Below the pieces are notes generated by a model. It did no database searches and was not told the origin of the DNA. It worked only from the letters and a program-made list of their open reading frames with translations. This document shows positions 19,147 through 28,128 of a DNA stretch of 64,000 nt, one piece after another. The stretch spans positions 62,001 to 126,000 of the forward strand of contig CAWEAT010000004.1 in NCBI GenBank assembly GCA_963806935.1, in the 5' to 3' direction. The position numbers were made by a program, and so were the translations under genes. Each line of letters opens with the position of its first letter. The first letter of the stretch is position 1. The DNA comes from Roseiarcus sp963806935. GTDB taxonomy: Bacteria > Pseudomonadota > Alphaproteobacteria > Rhizobiales > Beijerinckiaceae.

Positions 19147-20947
19147 TCAACCGCCGCCGCGCTGCAGCACGGGACCGCAGAGGCCAAGGGCGGTATTGAT
19201 GACGGCGACGTGGGTCATCGCCTGGGGGAAGTTACCGAGCAGGCGGCGCGACGGGACGTGGTACTCCTCGGATAGCAGTCCGAGATCGCTGGACACGGCA
19301 AGCACGCGCTCGAAGAGAGCACGCGCCTCCTTCCGCCGGTTCTGCATCGCCATGCAATCCGCCAACCAGCAACTGCAAGGGAGGAATACGCCTTCCTCTC
19401 GGCCAAACCATGGCGCCTCCTCCCGGCGCACCAAACCACCCTCCATCAGGCCCTGCTCGACCGCAGCAATAGTGCCGGCGATCCGCTCGTCGTTCGCGGG
19501 CAGGAAACCGACAAGGGGAAGCAGAAGCGTGCTGGCGTCGAGCCGGCTGGACCCATAGGCCTGCATGAAGCTGCCTCGTCGGGAGTCGAAGCCCTGGGCG
19601 CAAACGTCTGCATGGATGACGTCGCGGAGGGCTTCCAGCTCCGCGCGGCGATCATGCGTGCAGCCGCCGTCGCGGTCGTCGAGACGCAGCAGACGATCCA
19701 CGGCGACCCAGGCCATCACCTTCGAGTATACGTAGTGCTGTGGTTTGCCGCGGGATTCCCACATGCCCTGGTCGGGCTCGCTCCAGATCCGCTCCACATG
19801 GGCGACCAGCCGGGCGCTGATTGCAAAGGCGTTCGCGTTATGCGGTAGGCCCGCCCTTTCGCACAGGCAAACGCTATCCAGCACTTCCCCGTACAGGTCG
19901 AGCTGGCGCTGCCCCGCGGCCGCATTGCCGACGCGCACGGGTCGGGCGCCGTTCCATCCCGGCAAGCTGTCGATCTCGCGTTCCTCAATTTGCCGACCGC
20001 CGTCGACACGATACATGACCCGCATCTTGTCCGGCGCTCCGGCCACGGCCCGCATTAACCAGCGCAGCCACGCATGCGCTTCGTCGTGGAATCCGGCATT
20101 GAGCAGGGCGGTGAGGGTGAAGCCAGAAGTCTCTCGGCCAGCAGTAGCGGTAGTCCCAGTTCATCCGACCGCCTGGCTTTTCCGGCAGGCCGAGCGTGGG
20201 CGCCGCGACGATGCTCCCACTCGGCATATGCGTCAGCGCTTTTAGCGTGAGGAGCGAACGCTTCACCGCGTATGGCCAGTCCGTCTTCCGGTCGAAGCGG
20301 TCGATCCAGCCCCGCCATGTGGCCAGCGTGCGGGTTAGAGCCTTTTCCGGGTCGATCGGATCGGGAATTGGCCGCGCCGAACGGGCATGCTGCAAGACAT
20401 AGTCGGCGCGCTCTCCCGCACGCAGCATGAAGCGAGCCCGGAGCACGTCGCGGTCGCGCGAGAGCCCCGGACCGCGCAAAACCACAAGGTCGGGCCCGAC
20501 CTCGCCGGAAAAGCCGCCGATACCGGGGCCACTCAAGGCGGAGAACCACGGCGCTATTTCGCCATAGCCGAAGCGCAGCGAGAGGGCGGTTTCGACCTCT
20601 ACCGCACCCTCGCGGACGTCAAGACGGCGGATCACCGCGGATACATCGTCTTCCCCGAGCGGCATGAAATCTGTGAGACGCAGCACTCCGCCGCTGGTGC
20701 GGAACTCGGTCTGAAGCACTTGGGTGTCGCCGCAATAGCAGCGCGACACATCCGCGCCTTCGGTCGGCCGGAGGCGCCATACCCCGTGTCGCTCGTCACC
20801 TAACAGAGCCGAGAGACACGCGTCGCTGTCAAAGCGCGGCCAGCACAGCCAATCGATATCGCCATCCCGGGCGACGAGCGCCGCGGTGCGACCGTCGCCG
20901 ATCAGCGCGTAATCCTCGATGGGCTTGGATGGGGAGGGCTTAAACAT
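19147..20947 (-). CDS. GH15 glucoamylase/trehalase-like glycoside hydrolase, frameshift near 20128
   Basis: ATG 20947 starts MFKPSPSKPIEDYALIGDGRTAALV, the typical opening of bacterial GH15-like proteins, followed by DGDIDWLCWPRFDSDACLSALLG. The (alpha/alpha)6 domain begins at MNWDYRYCWPRD, where one extra T near 20128 breaks the frame; without it the protein is 599 residues. The later part holds LDLYGEVLDSVCL, GMWESRGKPQHYVYSKVMAWVA and EGVFLPCSCWLADCMA. No signal peptide is seen, so the enzyme is cytoplasmic. Substrate may be a small alpha-glucoside or trehalose. It follows the oxidase operon after an 88-bp gap. Confidence 0.85.
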
Positions 20948-21035
20948 GTGTCATACAGGTTCGGAATGCATGAACGAGTTCATCGTGACGTGAGATGTTC
21001 GGTTTTTTGAGCGGTAGAGCGTGTCACTGGCCCCC

Positions 21036-21323
21036 TCAACGCAGACGGGTCATGAGATCCGCGAAGCTCAGCAGGAACATCAGTGCTAGAAATAGGAAAG
21101 CAGCCCCGGCGACCAGCCTCAGGAGGGCGGGATTGCGCCCGACGCCGACTAGCCCGAAGGCGAGTGTTCCCAGCATGAGGGCTGCAACCGTCAGCGCGCC
21201 GCCAAACCTCAGGCGGCCGGACGCTCCGACACCGAGCCAGGCCACGGCGGCGGTCGCGCAGAGGAGGACGACCCACGCGAGAATCGGCCCCAGCCACGCG
21301 ACGCGCTGCGCTTTCGCGGTCAT
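21036..21323 (-). CDS. Cytochrome c oxidase subunit IV-like small membrane protein
   Basis: A 95-residue protein with three hydrophobic segments (around LGPILAWVVLLCATAAVAWL, LTVAALMLGTLAFGLVGVG and AGAAFLFLALMFLLSFADL), matching the size and topology of bacterial oxidase subunit IV. Its ATG overlaps the stop of the subunit III gene by 4 bp (ATGA), so it is translationally coupled. It is the last gene of the long respiratory operon. Sequence similarity alone would be weak; position carries the call. Confidence 0.7.
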   Translation of the reverse strand: MTAKAQRVAWLGPILAWVVLLCATAAVAWLGVGASGRLRFGGALTVAALMLGTLAFGLVGVGRNPALLRLVAGAAFLFLALMFLLSFADLMTRLR

Positions 21324-21970
21324 CCCCGGGCCGCCACGTAGAGGGTTGGGAACAGCACGATCCAGAACGCGTCGACCAGATGCCAGTAAAGCGACGTCAC
21401 TTCGAGTTGCGGCGAGGCGAGGCTCATTCGGCCACGCCGCACCAGCCAGAAGAGCCGCAGGACTAGGGCGACGCCGACGGTCAGATGGATCGCGTGGACG
21501 CCGGTCATGGCCCAGTAGAAGGCCCAGAAGATCTGGGTCGCATTCCGTCCGAGCGCGAAATCGTGGCCCGGAAAGAGATGATGCCGAAGGTCATCGCGAT
21601 ATTCGAAGCCCTTGATGACGAGGAAGGCGATGCCGAGCACGGCGGTCGCAGCGAGAAGCCGCGCCGCCAGCCTTCCGTGCGCGGCGTCCGCAGCCCGTAC
21701 CGCGATCGTGATGGTCAGGCTGCTTGTCACCAGCACGGCGGTGTTGGCCGCGCCATAGGCGATCTCGGCGTGGCGCGCGGCCTCCGCGAAGGCGGCCGGA
21801 TCGAGCGCCCGCGAGAAGCTGAAGGCCATGAACAACGCGCCGAAGAACAGCATTTCGCTCATCAGGAAGAGCCACATGCCGAGCGTCGCCGCCTCGCGCT
21901 GGCGGGAAAGCTCCGACCACGGTTCGCGCAGCGCGTCAGGGGCGCGGGACGCGATGGCGACCTCAGCCAT
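21320..21970 (-). CDS. coxC: Cytochrome c oxidase subunit III
   Basis: The 216-residue protein starts at ATG 21970 (MAEVAIASRAPDALREPW), 8 bp inside the end of coxA. It shows subunit III features: GMWLFLMSEMLFFGALF in the first membrane segment, FWAFYWAMTGVHAIHLTVG and YWHLVDAFWIVLFPTLYV at the C-terminus. About five membrane helices fit the short form typical of caa3 oxidases. The frame runs open upstream inside coxA, but that part is a shadow. It overlaps the subunit IV gene by 4 bp. Confidence 0.92.
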   Translation of the reverse strand: MAEVAIASRAPDALREPWSELSRQREAATLGMWLFLMSEMLFFGALFMAFSFSRALDPAAFAEAARHAEIAYGAANTAVLVTSSLTITIAVRAADAAHGRLAARLLAATAVLGIAFLVIKGFEYRDDLRHHLFPGHDFALGRNATQIFWAFYWAMTGVHAIHLTVGVALVLRLFWLVRRGRMSLASPQLEVTSLYWHLVDAFWIVLFPTLYVAARG

Positions 21971-23690
21971 GGGCGCGGCCTCCGACGGAGCCCGGCGCGA
22001 CCTCGTCGAGGCGCGCGGCGTCGACCGGCCGCGCCTCCGCCTGCGGCGCGGTGTGCGGCTCGTGGTAGTCGTAAGGCTCTTCCGTGACGACCGGCATGCG
22101 AAGGAAATTGTGCTTTGGCGGCGGCGAACTCGTCCGCCACTCGAGCCCCTTCGCATGCCACGGGTCGGCCGGTGAGATTTTGCCGTAGAGGCAGGACCAC
22201 ACAAGGTAGAAGAGCGGCAGCGCGTAGGCCGCCGCGAGCACCACCGCCCCGGTGGAAGACATGATATTCCACGGCTGAAACTCGGGCGGGTAGGAATGAT
22301 AGCGGCGGGGCATGCCGAGATAGCCAAGAATGAACTGCGGAAAAAAGGTGAAATTGAAACCGAAGAACATGAGGACGGCCGCAAAACGCGCCCACGCCTC
22401 CGAATAGAGCCGGCCGGTGATCTTCGGCCACCAGAAATGCAGGCCCGCGAAATAAGCCGAAACGGCGCCGCCCACCATCACGTAATGGAAATGCGCGACC
22501 ACGAAATAGGTGCCGGTCACCTGAATGTCGATCGGAACCGAGGCGAGAAAGAGCCCAGTCAAGCCGCCAATTGTGAACAGGCCGACGAAGCCCAGCGCGT
22601 AGAGCATCGGCGCTTCGAATGTGATCTGCCCGCGATAAAGCGTCGCCGTCCAGTTGAAGACTTTTATCGCCGAGGGCACCGCGACGATGAAGGACAGAAA
22701 CGAAAAGACGAGATTGGCGAAAACCGACTGGCCCGAGACGAACATGTGATGGCCCCAGACCGCGAAGCCGATGATCGCGATCGCCAGGACGGCATAGACC
22801 ATCATCGAATAGCCGAAGACGCGCCGCCGTGCGAAGCAGGTGATGATTTCGGTCACCACGCCCATCGCGGGGAGGATCATGATGTAGACGGCGGGATGCG
22901 AGTAAAACCAGAAGAGATGCTGAAAAAGCAGCGGGTCGCCGCCGCGGAAGCCGTCGAACACCGGAAGGCCGAACAGGCGGTCCGCCGCGACCAGAATGAG
23001 CGTGATCGCCAGCACGGGCGTCGCCAGAATCATCACAAGGCTCGTCGCATAGATGGTCCATACGAACAGCGGCAGGCGGAACCAGGTCATGCCGGGCGCC
23101 CGCAGCGTGTGCGTGGTCGCGACGAAATTCACGCCGGTCGCGATCGTGCCGAATCCCGCAATGATGACGCCAATGACGGCGACGGCGACATTGCTGTTCG
23201 AGAAGGCGGTCGAATAGGGCGGGTAGAAGGTCCAGCCCGTATCCACGCCCCCCAGCAAGAGCGCGGCGAGTACGCATATCCCTCCGATCAGCGTCAGATA
23301 CCAGCTCATGAGATTGAGCTTCGGAAAGGCGACGTCCGGCGCGCCGATCATCAGCGGCAGCAGAAAATTGCCGAAGGTCGTGGGAATGAGCGGCACGAGA
23401 AAGAACCAGACCATGATGATCCCATGGAGAGTGAACACATGGTTGTATTCGTCGTCCGTCAGAAAATGCCCATGCGGCGAGATGAGCTCGAGCCTGATAA
23501 GCGTCGCAGCCGCGCCGCCGATGAAGAAGAATGCCGTGATCATCATGGCGTAGAGCAGCGCAATCCGCTTGTGGTCGGTGGCGAGCAGCCATTCGCTCAA
23601 ACCCCCGCCTTCCGAATCGAGATAGCTGCCGGCTATGACGCTTCTGCCTCGCGGCTCGGGACGATCGATTGAGGCGGCGGCGTCGGTCAT
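21963..23690 (-). CDS. coxA: Cytochrome c oxidase subunit I (aa3-type heme-copper oxidase)
   Basis: The 575-residue protein has 12 or more membrane segments and the catalytic motifs of A-type oxidases: WFYSHPAVYIMILP with the cross-linked His-Tyr pair, HHMFVSGQS with further CuB ligands, and HFHYVMVGG with heme ligands. The N-terminal LHGIIMVWFFLVPLIP is also typical. It reduces oxygen to water and pumps protons. It overlaps coxB upstream and coxC downstream, within the run of coupled respiratory genes. The soluble C-terminus extends about 60 residues past the last helix. Confidence 0.95.
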   Translation of the reverse strand: MTDAAASIDRPEPRGRSVIAGSYLDSEGGGLSEWLLATDHKRIALLYAMMITAFFFIGGAAATLIRLELISPHGHFLTDDEYNHVFTLHGIIMVWFFLVPLIPTTFGNFLLPLMIGAPDVAFPKLNLMSWYLTLIGGICVLAALLLGGVDTGWTFYPPYSTAFSNSNVAVAVIGVIIAGFGTIATGVNFVATTHTLRAPGMTWFRLPLFVWTIYATSLVMILATPVLAITLILVAADRLFGLPVFDGFRGGDPLLFQHLFWFYSHPAVYIMILPAMGVVTEIITCFARRRVFGYSMMVYAVLAIAIIGFAVWGHHMFVSGQSVFANLVFSFLSFIVAVPSAIKVFNWTATLYRGQITFEAPMLYALGFVGLFTIGGLTGLFLASVPIDIQVTGTYFVVAHFHYVMVGGAVSAYFAGLHFWWPKITGRLYSEAWARFAAVLMFFGFNFTFFPQFILGYLGMPRRYHSYPPEFQPWNIMSSTGAVVLAAAYALPLFYLVWSCLYGKISPADPWHAKGLEWRTSSPPPKHNFLRMPVVTEEPYDYHEPHTAPQAEARPVDAARLDEVAPGSVGGRAHG

Positions 23691-24634
23691 CGGAGCGCTC
23701 CGGGGCTGGGCTCAAGCGAACGGATGTAAGCGGTCAGCGCGAGGATCTCGCCGTCATTCACCTCGCCCTTGAAGGATGGCATGATCGGGTCGTAGCCGGC
23801 GGGCGGATTGCTCTGCGGATCGAGTATCCGGTCGCGGATATAGGCGTCGTCGACGAGCGCGAAGGCGCCGTTTGACAGGGGCACGTTCCGTCCATAGAGG
23901 CCCGCGAGATCGGGGGCGTGGATAGGTCCGCCGGAGGTGTGGCAGCCCGCGCAGCCGAGGCTCACGAACAGCGCGCGGCCCTGCCCGGCGAGATCGCCTT
24001 CGGGCCGCTGCGCCGCGAGCCAGGCGGCGAAGTCGGCCTTGCTCATGATGACGACCGAGCCCACCATGCCGGAATGCGCCGTGCCGCAGAACTGGGTGCA
24101 ATAGAGGCGGAAGGTTCCCGTCTTCGTGGCGCGAAACCAGGACTCGACATAACGGCCAGGCAGGATGTCCTGCTTGATGCGGAAGTCCGGAACGGCGAAG
24201 GAATGGATGACGTCCTGCGACGTCATGTCGAGCCGGATCGGCTCGTCGACCGGCGCATGCAGCACGTTGATCTCGCGCACGCCGTTCGAATGCTGGATCT
24301 TCCACATCCATTGCTTTGCGACGACGTGAATCTCCATCGCGTTGCTTGGGGGAAGCAGCTGATAGATCTGATTGGCCCCCGCCCACCAGAAAAGCATCAG
24401 GAAGGCGAAAAGGGTTGCGGTCGTCCAGCCGATCTCGAATTCGTGCTGGATGAGCGGGGGCAGCGTGCCGCGCGGGGCAGACGAGCCGCGCCGGTAACGG
24501 GCGGAAAAAATGATGATGAGAGCAAAGACAAGGAGCGCAATCGCGCCCGACACGGCGAGGAGCGTGAGGTAGAGAGCGTCGGTCCGCGGCGCGAACGTCG
24601 AGGCCGACTGCGGCAGGAGCGGGATCCCGTTCAT
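23687..24634 (-). CDS. coxB: Cytochrome c oxidase subunit II with fused C-terminal cytochrome c (caa3-type)
   Basis: The 315-residue protein has two N-terminal membrane helices, then a cupredoxin domain with CuA ligands: His in QDVIHSFAVP and the cluster YCTQFCGTAHSGM. A C-terminal cytochrome c domain carries CAGCH and a late methionine in DPIMPSFKGEV. Such a fused heme domain defines caa3 oxidases, which can take electrons from complex III or ACIII without free cytochrome c. Its ATG overlaps the stop of a predicted tiny membrane protein and its stop overlaps the coxA start by 4 bp. Confidence 0.94.
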   Translation of the reverse strand: MNGIPLLPQSASTFAPRTDALYLTLLAVSGAIALLVFALIIIFSARYRRGSSAPRGTLPPLIQHEFEIGWTTATLFAFLMLFWWAGANQIYQLLPPSNAMEIHVVAKQWMWKIQHSNGVREINVLHAPVDEPIRLDMTSQDVIHSFAVPDFRIKQDILPGRYVESWFRATKTGTFRLYCTQFCGTAHSGMVGSVVIMSKADFAAWLAAQRPEGDLAGQGRALFVSLGCAGCHTSGGPIHAPDLAGLYGRNVPLSNGAFALVDDAYIRDRILDPQSNPPAGYDPIMPSFKGEVNDGEILALTAYIRSLEPSPGALR

Positions 24635-24777
24635 GCCCGCCCCCTTGCGCTCGCGCGCGTCAGGAACAGGAGCCCCGCCGCGACGACGAGAAGGGTAACA
24701 GCGCCGGCCGCCGCGAGCGCGACTCGAACCGGGCCGACATAGCGTCCGACCGAGGCGCCGAGCCCGTAGCAGAGCAA
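24631..24777 (-). CDS. Predicted tiny membrane protein between SCO and coxB
   Basis: A short frame ends in TGA that overlaps the coxB ATG as ATGA, the same coupling used by most genes of this operon. From a possible TTG at 24777 it gives 48 residues with two hydrophobic stretches (LLCYGLGASVGRYVG and VTLLVVAAGLLFL). The frame stays open upstream into the SCO gene, with a basic stretch (AKRRRRPLSLAGF), so the real start may be further up. I recognise no family. The tight coupling and the membrane composition are the only support. Confidence 0.4.
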   Translation of the reverse strand: MLCYGLGASVGRYVGPVRVALAAAGAVTLLVVAAGLLFLTRASARGRA

Positions 24778-24788
24778 GCCGAACCCGG

Positions 24789-25437
24789 CTAACGAAAGCG
24801 GCCGACGCCGCCGCTTCGCGCCTCGATCAGCGCCCGCCTCGCATCGTCGCCAGTGATCGCAAGCCCGGTCAGGACGCGCGAAAGGCGCCCGTCGGGCGTC
24901 ACGACGAGAAGAGCCGCGGGATGGGCGAAACGATCGTTTTCCGAATCATAGGCGAAGCGATAGCCGACCGAGTGGGTCAGTCTCTCCACGTCGGGTTGAC
25001 TCCCTATCAGCGGAAACGTCGCCCGGCCGACCGGCGTGTCGAAACCGATTTGCCCGCCGATCATCGCGCGTGCGTCGGCGGCGGTCGCCCTTGGATTGAA
25101 GCCGACGACGATCAGCCGATAGTCGCGGCCCGGCGACAAGGCCGCTCGCCGCCAGGGTCGCGCCCGTAACCGCGAGGATCGGTGAACACAATTGCGTGCA
25201 GCGATAGTCAGCGAAGACAAGGACGGCCGGACGGCCCGCCATCACGTTGCGAAGCGTCGTCGGCCGCTCATCGAGACCGGCGAGGGGCACGTCCAGCGGG
25301 AGCGCTGCGCCGGGAGGGGGCTCCACCCCGACCGCCGCAAGTTGTTCCGCGGTCAGCGCGGCCGCGGCGGGACGACCGAACAGGCTCGCAATCAATAGCG
25401 CCAAGGCAATGAGGCAGCGACGCGGGCCGGAGGTCAT
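24789..25437 (-). CDS. SCO1/SenC-family copper chaperone, frameshift near 25140
   Basis: ATG 25437 overlaps the preceding stop as ATGA. A signal peptide (LIALALLIASLFGRPAAA) leads into a thioredoxin-fold protein with the copper-binding pair in DYRCTQLCSPIL (CxxxC) and the late His in LTHSVGYRFAYD. One extra base near 25140 splits the frame; removing it joins ASGL to SPGRDYRLIVVGFNP and gives 215 residues. SCO proteins deliver copper to the CuA centre of subunit II, encoded just downstream. This is the expected assembly factor of the oxidase in the same operon. Confidence 0.87.
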
Positions 25438-26006
25438 GGCGTCGACCTCCCGCCGGCATTGTCCTGAACGACGCCCGGGACGGGATCGTAGGCCTTGGCG
25501 CCACGCGCCGCCACGAGCCGCATGGCGTCCTCGATCGGGATTTGGAACGCGCGATGATCGCGGTCGAGCCAGCGGAAGCGCTCGAGATCGGCCTTCTGCC
25601 GCGCGATTTCCGGCTCAGCGAGGCCGTCGGCAAGGGTCTGGAGCCGCGGCGCGGGAAAGCTCTCGACCTTCACGAACGTGGCGTCATGCGCGCGAGACCG
25701 GTAGAAAAAGACCAGCCCTGACGCGGCGCAGACGACGAAGAGGAGAAATCCAGCCAGGATCGCCGCTACGGTCCCGACCCGGATGTCGGGCGGCTCGCGG
25801 CCTTCGTCGAGGACATGGCTTTCCAAGGCGGGCGTCGGGCCAATCGGCCGTCGCGCGGGATTTTGCCGGCGGTCGATCGGCGCCGCCAAGAAGAACGCGC
25901 CGACCACGGCGAGCGCGCCGAGGAGCAGGAACTTCGCAATCGTCGATACGACAGAACCGAGCCGGTCGCGGCGCGCCTCGCGGCGACTGTTGCGGCTGGC
26001 GGTCAC
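25434..26006 (-). CDS. Uncharacterised membrane protein of the ACIII-oxidase operon
   Basis: Started at GTG 26006, which overlaps the actF stop as GTGA, it is 190 residues. It has a basic N-terminus, one hydrophobic segment (IAKFLLLGALAVVGAFFLAAP), a linker, a second (TVAAILAGFLLFVVCAASGLVFFY) and a soluble C-terminal part with FRWLDRDHRAFQIPIEDAMRLVAARGAK. I recognise no named family. The conserved-looking FQIPIEDAM motif and the coupling on both sides suggest a function in assembly or linkage of ACIII and the oxidase. That function is inferred from position only. Confidence 0.7.
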   Translation of the reverse strand: MTASRNSRREARRDRLGSVVSTIAKFLLLGALAVVGAFFLAAPIDRRQNPARRPIGPTPALESHVLDEGREPPDIRVGTVAAILAGFLLFVVCAASGLVFFYRSRAHDATFVKVESFPAPRLQTLADGLAEPEIARQKADLERFRWLDRDHRAFQIPIEDAMRLVAARGAKAYDPVPGVVQDNAGGRSTP

Positions 26007-27083
26007 GTCCGCGCCTCGCGTCGATCGAGATTCGCCGCGTGCGGCCGCCGGGGAGCAAATCGCCGGTCGAGCACCGGGGCGAGGCCCAGCGACAGGCCGG
26101 CCATCGCAGCGACGGCGGCAAACGCCGCAAGGGCGGCCGAGACGCTTGCCGCGTTCGCCAGCCAGAGATCGTGAACAAAAGCGCCTAGCATCGTGCTGAG
26201 TCCAACGAGCCGCATCGCCCGCGCGTTGGTCCGAACGCGCTCCCATGCGCAAGAGATGATGGGAATGGCCGCTCCCAGCGCGAGCGAGCCCAGAAGGAAC
26301 GCGAAAGGCAGTCCGTGCGCTCGCGCGAGATACCAAGCCGCGTCGTCCGGCTGGTCGCCGTACCATTTGACGATGAAAGTCATGAGCCCAAGGTAGAAGG
26401 CGCCCAGCGCCGTCGCGAACAGCAAGGCGCCGATATCGCCGTTCGCCACAGCGATGGCGCGCGATGGCGCAATCACCGCAACGGCGGCGAGCGCGAGCAG
26501 GATCTGTTGCACCGCGATTTCGGCGCCGAAGGCGGAGTCAGCGAAGCGCGGATCGAGGGAAAGCAGCCATGAGACGGCGACGGCGCTGATCGCGACACCG
26601 TGGAAGACCAGCGCCACCGAGACGCCGAGCAATCCAAGCCGGCCTGCCGCCAGCAGCGCGGCGATAACGGCCCAGCCGACAAGCGCGATCAGCCCATAGA
26701 CCGCGAAAAGCGGCGCGTTGAGAAAGAGCCGCGACACGTCCGGCGCGATCGGCGCAACATCCCGCGCCCATGGATAGACAAGGCCGACAAAGGGCGCAAA
26801 CACCGCGAAGAACAGCGGCAGAATGAGCGCACACAGGCAGCCGAGGCGCAACGTCGGCGCGGCGGCGACGCCCCACCGCCCGCCCGTCGTTTCGTGGATC
26901 AGGGCGAGCGCCGTTGCCCCAATTGGCGCAGAACTCCAGAACACGAAGCCCGCGAGCCATCCCTTCGCCACCGCGGAGGGGGCAAGGGCCGCGCCTCCTG
27001 CAAGCAGGATCGCGGCCGCCATCGCGATTAGAAAGAGGCTGCGCGTCGCGGGCGGGCGTGGAATGGAGTTCCGCCGCGCTCAT
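26003..27083 (-). CDS. actF: Alternative complex III subunit ActF (quinol-oxidising membrane subunit), frameshift near 27043
   Basis: ATG 27083 overlaps the actE stop as ATGA and gives MSAAELHSTPARD. One extra base near 27043 then breaks the frame. Corrected, the protein is 359 residues with about ten membrane helices and the features of ActF/ActC-like NrfD relatives (FVFWSSAPIGATALALIHETTGGRWG, PLFAVYGLIALVGWAVIAAL). The open part alone starts at 27022. In ACIII, ActF and ActC are the integral membrane subunits. Its order after actA-E matches known ACIII operons. Confidence 0.83.
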
Positions 27084-27598
27084 TGCGCCGCTCCCTCGTC
27101 GGGCGCGGCGGCCACGCTCGCGGAGCGGCTCTGCTGGAGCGCCCGGATATAGGCGACGATCGCCCACCGGTCGCGCGGTGGGATGCGGGAGCCGTAAGCA
27201 TACATGACGCCGAAACCGTTGGTGATCGTGTCGAAGAAAAGCTGCGCCGACGCTGCCATGAGCGCCGCGTCGTAATAGGACGGCGGATGCGGGAACCCGC
27301 GCCGCACGACGGCGCCGTCGCCGTCGCCGCCAAAGCCGTGACAGGGCGAGCAGAAGATTTCGAAGCGCTCTCGGCCGCGCCGCAGAAGAAGCAAATTGAC
27401 GGGCGGCGGCGCGGCTGACGCCTTCGCTTCGGCTTCCGCCTCCTGCGCCACGGCGCCCGCGGGCGGCGTCTGCGCCGCCGAACCGTTCGCGAAGACCGTC
27501 GCGGGCCCGTTCGGTCCGTAATGCGGCTGCCGCGTCATCGACTGGTCCGTGCAGGCGGCGAGACACGAAGCGAGCAGCATGGGGAGGACCGCGCGCAT
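27080..27598 (-). CDS. actE: Alternative complex III subunit ActE, monoheme cytochrome c lipoprotein
   Basis: The 172-residue protein begins at ATG 27598, overlapping the actD stop (TGATG). It has a lipoprotein signal with LAAC (Cys16) and a low-complexity Ala/Glu linker. A cytochrome c domain follows with CSPCH (Cys83, Cys86, His87), ending SRIPPRDRWAIVAYIRALQ. ActE is the monoheme cytochrome of ACIII that passes electrons onward to the oxidase. The frame is open further upstream, but the extra N-terminus is Arg-rich shadow sequence. Confidence 0.88.
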   Translation of the reverse strand: MRAVLPMLLASCLAACTDQSMTRQPHYGPNGPATVFANGSAAQTPPAGAVAQEAEAEAKASAAPPPVNLLLLRRGRERFEIFCSPCHGFGGDGDGAVVRRGFPHPPSYYDAALMAASAQLFFDTITNGFGVMYAYGSRIPPRDRWAIVAYIRALQQSRSASVAAAPDEGAAQ

Positions 27599-28128
27599 CA
27601 AGGCTGCTCCTCGACCCGCACGGCTCCGGCGCCGAAAAGCAGCAGCTTCAATGGGACGCTGTCGGATGGAGGCGGAGCACGAATCAGCAGGAAATACCGA
27701 TCGTCGGTGGCGCGCTCGACCGCCTCGCAGTCGAACAGCGGATGATTCAGGCGGGGCAGGCCGCAGAGCGCCAGAAGCGCTGCAAAACCCGCAATCGCCG
27801 CCGCGAGTACGCCCACTTCGAAGGGCACGAGAAGGAAGATCGGCCAACTGTTGAGCGGCCGGCCGCCCGAGTCGATCGGGTAGGCGTAGACGGCGCTCCA
27901 GAACTCCAGACCATAAGCCGCGGCCCCGACGACAAGGGCGGCGACGAGCATCGGCCAGCGAATGGGCGACGTGTCGAGAGCCAGAATGTCGTCGAGCCCC
28001 TCGACCGGACAGGGGGTCAGCGCGTCGAGAGGGTCAAAGCCCTGCTTGCGCACGTCGCGCGCCGCCGCGCTGAGGTCGTCGCCGTCACGAAACTCCGCGA
28101 TGATGAGCGGCGGCTCCTTGGTCTTCAT
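27598..28128 (-). CDS. actD: Alternative complex III subunit ActD
   Basis: The 176-residue protein has two membrane helices (WPMLVAALVVGAAAYGLEFW and FEVGVLAAAIAGFAALLALC). It shows the ActD-typical motifs LIAEFRDGDDLSAAARDVRKQGF near the N-terminus, YPIDSGGRPLNSWPIFLLVPFE, and a C-terminal FDCEAVERATDDRYFLLI. It overlaps the actC stop (ATGA) upstream and actE downstream. ActD is a small membrane subunit of ACIII with no cofactor. Confidence 0.9.
   Translation of the reverse strand: MKTKEPPLIIAEFRDGDDLSAAARDVRKQGFDPLDALTPCPVEGLDDILALDTSPIRWPMLVAALVVGAAAYGLEFWSAVYAYPIDSGGRPLNSWPIFLLVPFEVGVLAAAIAGFAALLALCGLPRLNHPLFDCEAVERATDDRYFLLIRAPPPSDSVPLKLLLFGAGAVRVEEQP

Noticed and set aside
10636..20947. 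Pseudogene status for the split SDR, GMC, enolase-family and GH15 genes
   Set aside because: Each regains a full, motif-complete frame by correcting one to three single bases and none has an in-frame nonsense substitution, unlike the IS21 remnant. Sequence error is more likely.
22296..23672. A 458-codon plus-strand open frame
   Set aside because: It is antisense to coxA, extremely Arg/Asp/Glu/His-rich, and clearly a shadow of membrane-protein codons.
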